Of a stretch of 5,002 bases of DNA, positions 1 to 5,002 are shown one piece after another. The notes below the pieces were generated by a model. The model did not search any database. It was not told the origin of the DNA and worked only from the letters and a program-made list of their open reading frames with translations. Origin of the DNA: Planctomycetota bacterium. GTDB lineage: Bacteria; Planctomycetota; Phycisphaerae; WQYP01; JAJZKY01. A program made the translations under genes and the position numbers. The stretch lies in the NCBI GenBank assembly GCA_021803885.1, contig JAJZKY010000435.1, positions 1-5,002 on the forward strand, written 5' to 3'. Positions within the stretch are counted from its first letter, which is position 1, and every line of letters starts with the position of its first letter.

Positions 1-138
1 TCTTGCGCCCGGCGGATGAAATGCCATGGGTCCGCAGGAGAAATCTGGCAGAGCTCCGGCCACCACGCGCGCTGCGAAATGAGCAGGCAAGGGGGCGCCA
101 GCAGTCGGCGCGGGTTGCTCCGGCGGAAAGTGCCTCGC
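1..138. other. Region downstream of the GH35 gene, no firm feature
   Basis: Nothing here is strongly supported. One plus-strand frame is open from base 3 to a TGA at 159-161, giving an Arg- and Ala-rich 52-residue tail that could be the end of a converging gene overlapping the GH35 3' end by about 20 bases. In the other direction an ATG at 27 on the minus strand could start the next gene, but has no clear ribosome binding site. A GCGCC-GGCGC hairpin (95-111) follows the GH35 stop without a T tract. Confidence 0.3.
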
Positions 139-2985
139 TTACCGCAGGGGGTATAACGTGACCCCGCGGCGACTGGAGGCCAGTTCAACCACCAGCTTGC
201 ATGCCAGCGGCGAACGACCTTGCTCGTCTAATATTACCAGTGTGTTGTTGCCGGGTTTAAGCCAGCAAGGTGGCAGGTAGATGCCCATGGGCATGTTAAA
301 ATCCGGGTATCGGCCCAAGTTGTGACCATTGATCCACATATAACCAGCAAAAAGATGGCCCCAGCTCACCCGCAGGGTCAGGTGATTGTGGCCGACATCG
401 GGCCGATAGTTGAACGTGGTGCGGTAAAAACAGGGCACGTGTGGCGGAACCGTGAAATGCAGCCACCCTTTCGCCGCGCCCGGCGAACCGATGCCACCAT
501 GGATTTTCCACGGCGTGATGAGGCCCTGTAGGGGAAGTTGCAAGGGGGCCACGGCGCGCGGTTTTGGGGTGGGGGCGTATAAGGCCTGGCGGGTGATGGC
601 CCGGGTGAGCGGCGGGCGCGGAGCGGGTACGGTGGCGGCCACGGGCGTGGAGATTCGGGGGGCAAGGAAACGTACCGGTTGATAAAAACCTTTGAAGCCC
701 AGATAGCGGAATTTTCCGATAAAGCTGCAAATTTTACTGCGTCCGTGGGCCATGGCTAGAATGGCCAGGGTATTGGTCCCCCGATGCAGCGGCACCGGCA
801 ATCGGCCAGGACGGCCAAAACCACACGGCTTGCCGTTGATGAAAAACGCTGCCGTGCCACCGATCGGAGGCATTAGCAACGTATAAACCCCCGTGATCGG
901 AGCATGGTACTTGGCGCGATACCACTGGTAATCGCCGGGATAATTCCGGTAGCCGATTTGATGGGGTCGCCGGACGGTAAGCCAACCGGCGGTTGAATAG
1001 TTCGGTTGGGCTGGGCCATCGGCCAAACGCCTCTGCCAACTTCCCAGCGCCGGGGCCTCAGGCAACGTTTTGACGGCGCCCACGCGATGTCCGGGGGCAA
1101 ATTTACGCGCCGTGCCGTGGGGATAAAAAACCCAGGCATCGGGCGCGGCCACATCCAGGTCCGCTTCGGTTTCAATACGCGGCTTGCCATCGGCGGCAAC
1201 TTGGAGGTGGCTGACATACCAAGGTCCAACCACCACCACCGGCAGTGTCTGCTGGTGCAGGAACCAAGTGCCATCGGCCATGGCGCTGTTTTCGCAGATG
1301 ACATGGATAGTGCCGATGCGACTGCGTAAAACCAGCAGGCGCGGCCGATGGACGGGAAACCGGAAGTGTGCCTCATAGATTGCGCCTTGGCCTGCAATGG
1401 GCTGGAACGCACGCGATCGGCGGAGAATTTTGACCCCCGGCACCACCCGCAGACGCAAAAGTCCCTGCGACCCCGCCGGGCCGTACATCACCAGTGTTTT
1501 GGTAGTGCCGGCGGTTTGCACACCCAGAACGGATCCGCAGACTTCACTTAATGTAAGCCAGGGGCCAAAGGGTGCATGAAGCACCACGGGGACCGCGCCA
1601 CCAGGCAAAACTTTTAGCCGTGGTCCGCCGGCAATTTGCACGCTCGCCGACTGCCGATGCGGATTGAGAATAAAAACGATGTTGCCGAACGGACTTTTTC
1701 GGGCATACAGGGCGATGCGGCCGGTAAGGGCTTTTGCAAAATGGCGGTACTCCGGCGTTGCGTTCGTGGCGGTTTCTAAGATGTGGCCAAATGACCGGGC
1801 AAAATAGTTGACCTTTTTATAGCGATAATACATGGGCCGCAAATCGCCGGCCTGACCGATGGGAGCGCCAAAATCGTAACTGGAACGCACCGATTCACAG
1901 TTCCAATGCGAAAAGGTGTTGCCTCCCACCGTCATGTAGATGTTGTAGCCACGGCCGCCCAGCGCCAACACCCGCCAAACGGCTTGGGTATGCAGGCGTT
2001 CAAAGGTTGGATTGATGGCGCTGCCGGATGGGGTCTGGATCGGCGCCCGGGTTTTTTTGTAAACGTGCCATTGAAATAGAAAAGCCGGTGCGGCTTCGCC
2101 ATATTCATTAAACCAGCCGCTCCACAATTCGGTGGTAAACCATGGGGCGGTGCGGCCGGCGGCACTGAATGGAGCGCTGCCCAGCGGACCAAAGCCTTGA
2201 TCCAGCCCGCTGAAAAAAAAGGGGATCTGTATCCCTTTTTTGATGGCCATGGCATGCAACCATCGCAGGTAAGAATTGTTGAGCACCGCTCCCCAACCCG
2301 GACCGTATTCATTTTCAAGTTGCACCATGATGACCGGTCCGGCGTGGGTGATATGTGCGGCGGTCAACATGGCTTGCACTACGTCATCTGCGCTGTAGGC
2401 CGGGGTGCGATGGAAGATTTGATTGGCGGCGACAATCGGCAACAGGCGGTTGAAATAAGGCTTCAAGGCATGAAGAAACGGTTGGTTGTAAGTTCGCACC
2501 ATCATGTTGGGTATGAAGCGCAGAAAGTTGGGCAGACCCCCATTGGCCCATTCCGCGTTGTTGTAGGGGCCGATACGCAAAATGGCGTACATGCCCATTT
2601 TCTCTACCAGGGCCAGAAACGCCTGGAGATTCCTCCGGCCATGAAATCGAAACATTCCTTCCCGCGGCTCCTGATAAGCCCACACCACGTAGGTAGAAAC
2701 CGTGTTAAACCCGGCCCGTTTCATGCGCAGCAGTCGATTGGCCCACAAGGCCCGCGGAACCCGCGCATAATGCAACGATCCGGAGGCGATGAAGGTGCGG
2801 CGGCCGCGGATGATAAAGCCCCGGCCATCAATGGCGATGGACTTGGCCACCGCGGGCGCGGGCGGAAACATGCTGTTGTTCACATTGGCTCGCCCAACGC
2901 CGGGCGCCCCGCACCCGCACAGCCCTCCCACGAGCAGCGTTATCGGGACCCGCCAACGTTGAAGCCCGTGTTGTACAACCCGCAT
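139..2985 (-). CDS. Exported GH35 glycoside hydrolase (beta-galactosidase family), 948 aa
   Basis: Predicted retaining exo-beta-galactosidase that removes terminal beta-galactosyl residues from plant or microbial glycans outside the cytoplasm. What is seen, numbering from the chosen start: an export signal at 1-25 (basic n-region, hydrophobic PITLLVGGL, then LCGC, so a possible lipoprotein with Cys25); a TIM barrel at about 49-403 with SGSLHYAR (68-75), RIGPYNNAEWANGGLP (137-152), QLENEYG (222-228) and TTELWSGWF (284-292). By family knowledge Glu226 is the acid/base and Glu286 the nucleophile. A beta-rich region follows (about 404-665), then a jelly-roll-like domain (about 668-765), a Pro/Ala-rich linker (about 774-813) and a second jelly roll (about 838-933) with the typical INGHNLGRY and LKPGNNTL motifs. 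The protein is longer than most bacterial GH35 enzymes (about 600-800 aa). The start at 2985 has an AGGA 5 nt upstream; the in-frame ATG at 3096 has none and would bury the signal peptide. The family call is firm; the true substrate is not known. No neighbouring transporter or sugar gene is visible. Confidence 0.93.
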   Translation of the reverse strand: MRVVQHGLQRWRVPITLLVGGLCGCGAPGVGRANVNNSMFPPAPAVAKSIAIDGRGFIIRGRRTFIASGSLHYARVPRALWANRLLRMKRAGFNTVSTYVVWAYQEPREGMFRFHGRRNLQAFLALVEKMGMYAILRIGPYNNAEWANGGLPNFLRFIPNMMVRTYNQPFLHALKPYFNRLLPIVAANQIFHRTPAYSADDVVQAMLTAAHITHAGPVIMVQLENEYGPGWGAVLNNSYLRWLHAMAIKKGIQIPFFFSGLDQGFGPLGSAPFSAAGRTAPWFTTELWSGWFNEYGEAAPAFLFQWHVYKKTRAPIQTPSGSAINPTFERLHTQAVWRVLALGGRGYNIYMTVGGNTFSHWNCESVRSSYDFGAPIGQAGDLRPMYYRYKKVNYFARSFGHILETATNATPEYRHFAKALTGRIALYARKSPFGNIVFILNPHRQSASVQIAGGPRLKVLPGGAVPVVLHAPFGPWLTLSEVCGSVLGVQTAGTTKTLVMYGPAGSQGLLRLRVVPGVKILRRSRAFQPIAGQGAIYEAHFRFPVHRPRLLVLRSRIGTIHVICENSAMADGTWFLHQQTLPVVVVGPWYVSHLQVAADGKPRIETEADLDVAAPDAWVFYPHGTARKFAPGHRVGAVKTLPEAPALGSWQRRLADGPAQPNYSTAGWLTVRRPHQIGYRNYPGDYQWYRAKYHAPITGVYTLLMPPIGGTAAFFINGKPCGFGRPGRLPVPLHRGTNTLAILAMAHGRSKICSFIGKFRYLGFKGFYQPVRFLAPRISTPVAATVPAPRPPLTRAITRQALYAPTPKPRAVAPLQLPLQGLITPWKIHGGIGSPGAAKGWLHFTVPPHVPCFYRTTFNYRPDVGHNHLTLRVSWGHLFAGYMWINGHNLGRYPDFNMPMGIYLPPCWLKPGNNTLVILDEQGRSPLACKLVVELASSRRGVTLYPLR
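2213..2242 (-). terminator. Terminator-like hairpin with T8 tract inside the GH35 gene
   Basis: On the minus strand the order is A6, GGGAT, loop ACAG, ATCCC, C, T8. The 5-bp stem has a tetraloop and is followed after one base by eight Ts, the form of a weak intrinsic terminator. It lies in codons for K-K-G-I-Q-I-P-F-F-F (about residues 249-258). On the plus strand the stem is longer (11 bp with one G-T wobble), because the A and T tracts pair and G2221 can wobble with T2236. It may simply be a chance result of the Lys-Lys and Phe-Phe-Phe codons. Confidence 0.25.
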
Positions 2986-2990
2986 GATGA

Positions 2991-2994
2991 TCCT
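2991..2994 (-). promoter_or_regulatory. Ribosome binding site deciding the GH35 start
   Basis: On the minus strand AGGA lies 5 nt before the ATG at 2985 (ACAGGATCATCATG). The upstream in-frame ATGs at 3096 and 3075 have no purine-rich sequence at the right distance. The start at 2985 also puts the basic and hydrophobic signal peptide at the very N-terminus, so the two lines of evidence agree. Confidence 0.7.
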
Positions 2995-3118
2995 GTCTTC
3001 GTCGTGTGCAAAGGCCGTGGCCGCCGCGGTCCAACGCAGCGATTCATCTATGAAAAACAACGCATGGGCGGGCATTTTATTACTCGTGCTCACCATGCCG
3101 GCGAGTGGGGTGGTGCGG

Positions 3119-3142
3119 CCCGGATGAGCCGGGATTATCCCG
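3119..3142. repeat. Two overlapping dyads beside the insertion point
   Basis: CGGGATTATCCCG (3130-3142) is a perfect 13-nt palindrome around a central base. CCCGG-ATGAG-CCGGG (3119-3133) is a 5-bp hairpin. They share bases 3130-3133, so in RNA the two stems would exclude each other. Neither has a following T tract on the minus strand, so neither is a standard terminator. The palindrome ends 8 bp from the left edge of the insertion sequence. It could be an operator, a leader structure or a structured target for insertion. Confidence 0.4.
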
Positions 3143-3144
3143 TG

Positions 3145-3150
3145 TTGAAT
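3145..3150. repeat. Probable 6-bp target-site duplication (left copy TTGAAT)
   Basis: TTGAAT directly abuts the left inverted repeat. Beyond the right inverted repeat the window has only two more bases, TT (5001-5002), which match the first two bases of a 6-bp duplication. Duplications of 4 or 5 bp (GAAT, TGAAT) would not match. A length of 5-6 bp is usual in the IS1634 group. Two matching bases are weak proof. Confidence 0.4.
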
Positions 3151-3162
3151 CGGATGTTCCAG
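3151..3162. repeat. Terminal inverted repeat at the 3' (right) end of the element
   Basis: CGGATGTTCCAG, a perfect 12-bp match to the reverse complement of 4989-5000. The match stops sharply after the 12th base, which is short for the group, where imperfect repeats of somewhat greater length are common. Confidence 0.85.
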
Positions 3163-3166
3163 TATA
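3161..3166 (-). promoter_or_regulatory. Outward-facing -10-like hexamer at the edge of the element
   Basis: On the minus strand TATACT lies just inside the terminal repeat and points to the GH35 gene. No -35-like hexamer stands 16-18 bp upstream, and there is no TG extension, so as it stands this is at best half a promoter. It is noted because some insertion sequences activate neighbours through outward promoters at their ends. Confidence 0.15.
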
Positions 3167-3202
3167 AGTCGGTGCTTCGCACAGCGATATCAGGCTGTAA
3201 AA

Positions 3203-4852
3203 TCAACGCGTTTTGCGTCTTGATGGCAGCTTCTTTCTGGTGGCTACATGGACGCCACGGTGCGGGAGTGCTCGGGGCAGGATCACCTCCGCCAGTTCCA
3301 GCAACCGCTGTACCGACGCCCGCGGCTGCGGGATGCAGTTGCACAGCGACTTTCCCTTAACAGCCATCTGCGTCGTGCAGAGCGTTTTGAGTTCATCCAA
3401 GCCTTCCTGTACCGTGGCGTCGATGGCCTGCCATCGCCGGGCTAATTCCTGCACGATCTTGTAGGCCAGCATGATCACCAGTGCATGGCCACGCGTGCGG
3501 CTAGCCAGACGCACATGCACCGGACGCATCTCCAACTGGACCGTCTTGCTGGTCCGGAACGCCCACTCCACCAATGCCAGGTCCTTGTAGCGGGCGTGAA
3601 CGCTCTGGGCGTCGGCCTGGCCCTGGGTCAGATCAGTCTTGAGGACATAGCATCCATCGAGCTTTTGCTGCTCGGCCAGTGCGGATTGATCTACGGCCAG
3701 CGTCAAGACCCGTTCTTGTGCTGTGACCTGTACCCATGCGTCCAGACGCCGCTTCCGGCATAATGCCGTGATCTTGCCGATCGCCACCTGAACACTGGCC
3801 TTGGAATGCTCTTGAAGATACTGGTTCTGACGATCCACCTGGCGTTGCACGGCCTGAAGTTTTTCTTGGCGAGAGGTTCCCATCTCCATGGCTCGGATCG
3901 GGTTGCGACGCATGATGTAACGCGGGCCGTCATCGGGGAGCACTTCCGCGAGCTCCTGATCGAACAGCGACATGGTTAATACGCCACGGGTCAGCAAGGA
4001 TTCGATTTGGGGCTTGGTTATGGCGGTGATGTAGTGAAAACCCTGCGTGGTCAAATCCTCGATGGGCCGGCCCCGGATCATCCCCCGGTCACCCACAAAC
4101 GTCACCTCGCCGCCGCCGAAGCGTTCAGCAACCTTGCGGATCTGGCTGGCCATCGTCGCGGTGTCATTGGTGTTGCCGGTAAAGACCTCAATGGATAACG
4201 GTTGCCCTTGGGCGTTGCATAGCAATCCGATGGTGATTTGCCGTTTGCCCTTTTTGCCGTCGCGGTTATAGCCGAAGGCGGCCAGTTCATTGCGGACCCC
4301 CTCGAGATAGCTGCTGGTGACATCGTAAAGAAAGAAAACATTCCCGCTCGGCCGTGCCGACGCCGCAAACAGCCGATTCTCAATACGCGCCTGATTCGCA
4401 TCCAGCCAGTCCAGATTGGCATACAGGTCGTCCTCGTTGAAGTTCTCCAGGCCGAGAATATCACAAGCGGCGTGGCTGGAAGCCAGGCGTACCGCCGAGA
4501 GTCGCGAGCCTTGATCGATCACGCGGGCGATGATCTGCCAGAGGGCCAACTTACCCTGGCGGGTGGAACCCAATGCGGCCAGGATTCCCAACTGTCGGGC
4601 CATATCGTAGACGGCCCAGACGGCCCCGAAGGATGGTCCCTGAAGCAAGGTGACATCTTCACGCAGCGACACCAGAGGTGTCAGATCGCCTTTGTGTTGC
4701 AGGGCCATCTTGATGGCGTCGATTTCCTCCGGCGAGCAATGTGAGATATTGGCGACGGTACGGTGTTTGACCTTGCCGTCAACGCGAAAGGAACTGCGCA
4801 GCAGGTATCGCACGTATTTGCCGGATTTCGATTTATCCACATGCACAGCCAT
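3203..4852 (-). CDS. IS1634-group transposase (DDE, IS4-like), 549 aa, intact
   Basis: Cuts and rejoins DNA at the ends of the element using an RNase H-like DDE fold. Seen, numbering from the chosen start: an N-terminal region typical of the group (RYLLRSSFRVDGKVKHRT, then ANISH at 34-38); first catalytic Asp177 in FLYDVTSSYLEG; GYNRDGKKGKRQITIGL soon after; second Asp255 in FVGDRGM; and a Y-x2-L-x3-E-x6-K signature in YKDLALVEWAFRTSK with Glu429 and Lys436. The gap of about 174 residues between Asp255 and Glu429 fits the insertion domain of IS4-like enzymes. The C-terminus is basic (RKKLPSRRKTR). Length is normal for the group and the frame is unbroken. The ATG at 4852 is chosen because the family homology begins there (MAVHVDKSKSGKYVRY); the frame remains open to an ATG at 4930, but that would read through the promoter. 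Translation looks tightly restricted: see the inverted repeat over the start region. Confidence 0.95.
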   Translation of the reverse strand: MAVHVDKSKSGKYVRYLLRSSFRVDGKVKHRTVANISHCSPEEIDAIKMALQHKGDLTPLVSLREDVTLLQGPSFGAVWAVYDMARQLGILAALGSTRQGKLALWQIIARVIDQGSRLSAVRLASSHAACDILGLENFNEDDLYANLDWLDANQARIENRLFAASARPSGNVFFLYDVTSSYLEGVRNELAAFGYNRDGKKGKRQITIGLLCNAQGQPLSIEVFTGNTNDTATMASQIRKVAERFGGGEVTFVGDRGMIRGRPIEDLTTQGFHYITAITKPQIESLLTRGVLTMSLFDQELAEVLPDDGPRYIMRRNPIRAMEMGTSRQEKLQAVQRQVDRQNQYLQEHSKASVQVAIGKITALCRKRRLDAWVQVTAQERVLTLAVDQSALAEQQKLDGCYVLKTDLTQGQADAQSVHARYKDLALVEWAFRTSKTVQLEMRPVHVRLASRTRGHALVIMLAYKIVQELARRWQAIDATVQEGLDELKTLCTTQMAVKGKSLCNCIPQPRASVQRLLELAEVILPRALPHRGVHVATRKKLPSRRKTR

Positions 4853-4853
4853 A

Positions 4854-4928
4854 GTGGCCACCACAATATCACAATCAAATTTAATGTCAAGCACACAATA
4901 AACATAAATACCATATTTTAGTGGCCAC
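4854..4928 (-). promoter_or_regulatory. 16-bp inverted repeat masking the transposase start in readthrough RNA
   Basis: Arms are 4854-4869 and 4913-4928, identical at 14 of 16 positions after reverse complementing; in minus-strand RNA one of the two differences becomes a G-U pair, so 15 of 16 can pair. The loop is 43 nt. Each arm contains GTGGCCAC, itself an 8-bp palindrome, and the longer TAGTGGCCAC is a direct repeat 67 bp apart. The inner arm holds the -10 hexamer and the only Shine-Dalgarno-like GGTGG, and stops one base before the ATG. The loop holds the -35. A transcript from outside would fold over the start; one from the internal promoter lacks the outer arm. The copies could also be protein binding sites. 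Confidence 0.6.
4863..4890 (-). promoter_or_regulatory. Sigma-70-type promoter of the transposase gene
   Basis: On the minus strand a perfect TTGACA (4890-4885) is followed after 16 bp by TATTGT (4868-4863), with TG one base before it as an extended -10. The expected transcription start is near 4856, only about 4 nt before the ATG, so this transcript would be close to leaderless and translated without a Shine-Dalgarno sequence. Confidence 0.65.
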
Positions 4929-4988
4929 ACGCAAAAGCGAAAAATGAACGTAAGATATTTTAAATGAAAGAGTTACGTAAAAACAACG

Positions 4989-5000
4989 CTGGAACATCCG
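4989..5000. repeat. Terminal inverted repeat at the 5' (left) end of the element
   Basis: CTGGAACATCCG, the exact reverse complement of 3151-3162. This is the end upstream of the transposase gene. The window ends two bases beyond it, so the flanking DNA cannot be read. Confidence 0.85.
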
Positions 5001-5002
5001 TT

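Larger units (their letters stand above)
2986..3150. other. Upstream region of the GH35 gene, cut by the insertion sequence
   Basis: These 165 bases separate the GH35 start from the edge of the insertion sequence. Reading towards the GH35 gene I find no pair of hexamers resembling a sigma-70 promoter at 16-18 bp spacing; TAATAA near 3080 has no -35 partner. The distal end has two overlapping dyads (3119-3142). The GH35 reading frame stays open back to 3096, but that part lacks a ribosome binding site and looks like leader rather than protein. The original promoter may lie beyond the insertion or may be of a type I cannot recognise. Confidence 0.5.
3151..5000 (-). mobile_element. Complete IS1634-group insertion sequence, 1850 bp
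   Basis: The element is bounded by perfect 12-bp inverted repeats, CGGATGTTCCAG at 3151-3162 and its reverse complement at 4989-5000, and holds one intact transposase gene that fills most of its length. Size, single long reading frame and protein motifs fit the IS1634 group of the IS4-like superfamily. The 5' noncoding part (4853-4988) is AT-rich and carries a promoter plus a 16-bp inverted repeat. The 3' noncoding part is only about 50 bp. Intact ends and an undamaged transposase suggest a recent, possibly still mobile insertion. It lies 165 bp upstream of the GH35 start and is transcribed towards it. I cannot name the individual element. Confidence 0.88.

Noticed and set aside
95..111. GCGCC-GGCGC hairpin after the GH35 stop, as its terminator
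   Set aside because: The 5-bp stem is followed by a C-rich stretch rather than Ts on the minus strand; short GC-rich dyads are expected by chance in such DNA.
873..1412. 179-codon open frame on the minus strand inside the GH35 gene
   Set aside because: It is a frame-shifted reading of the GH35 C-terminal half. The GH35 frame itself is unbroken and carries the family motifs, so this is not evidence of a frameshift or a second gene.
3181..3198. ACAGC-GCTGT hairpin just after the transposase stop codon, as a terminator
   Set aside because: The stem is only 5 bp with an 8-nt loop, and no T tract follows it on the minus strand.
2197..3360. 387-codon open frame on the plus strand, antisense to the GH35 gene
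   Set aside because: It crosses the edge of the insertion sequence at 3151 and so joins unrelated DNA. Its translation shows no domain, and it mirrors the codon pattern of the convincing GH35 gene on the other strand.
4238..4744. 168-codon open frame on the plus strand inside the transposase gene
   Set aside because: It lies wholly opposite a transposase with clear catalytic motifs, and its translation has no recognisable features; it is a shadow of that gene.
4853..4930. Transposase start at the upstream ATG at 4930, giving 575 aa
   Set aside because: The extra 26 residues are encoded by the promoter and inverted-repeat DNA, show no family similarity, and the internal promoter would begin transcription downstream of that ATG.
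1..5002. CRISPR array, tRNA or rRNA gene, toxin-antitoxin pair, or defence system
   Set aside because: I saw no regularly spaced repeats, no tRNA cloverleaf or rRNA sequence, and no small paired genes. The two large genes account for most of the window.

Overview
This 5 kb window holds two large genes, both on the minus strand, with very little else between them. A gene for a secreted multidomain glycoside hydrolase of family GH35 (beta-galactosidase type, 948 aa) fills 139-2985. A complete insertion sequence with an intact 549-aa transposase of the IS1634 group (IS4-like DDE superfamily) fills 3151-5000. There are no tRNA, rRNA or CRISPR features. The G+C content looks moderately high, apart from an AT-rich stretch of about 130 bases at the promoter end of the insertion sequence. 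The host is probably a bacterium with many polysaccharide-degrading enzymes. Long exported GH35 enzymes with lipoprotein-like leaders are common in Planctomycetota, Verrucomicrobiota and similar polymer degraders, but that assignment is a guess from gene style, not from a marker.

Layout by region. 1-138: intergenic, or the tail of a converging gene, with nothing strongly supported. 139-2985 (minus): GH35 gene, with a good ribosome binding site that fixes its start at 2985. 2986-3150: short upstream region with two overlapping small dyads and no recognisable sigma-70 promoter. 3151-5000: the insertion sequence, bounded by a perfect 12-bp inverted repeat (CGGATGTTCCAG). The two bases visible beyond its right end fit a 6-bp target duplication (TTGAAT), which the window edge cuts off.

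The most interesting signal is at the 5' end of the transposase gene. A consensus-like promoter (TTGACA, 16 bp, extended -10 TGaTATTGT) lies between the arms of a 16-bp inverted repeat (14/16 identical, each arm containing the palindrome GTGGCCAC). The inner arm ends one base before the start codon and covers the only Shine-Dalgarno-like sequence. A transcript entering from outside the element would contain both arms and could fold to hide the start codon. A transcript from the internal promoter would lack the outer arm and be almost leaderless. This is the arrangement known from IS10 and IS50, which protects an element from readthrough-driven transposition. Here it is inferred from sequence alone.

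The transposase gene reads towards the GH35 gene, and no convincing terminator lies between them. The insertion may therefore have separated the hydrolase from its original promoter, or placed it under transcription from the element.
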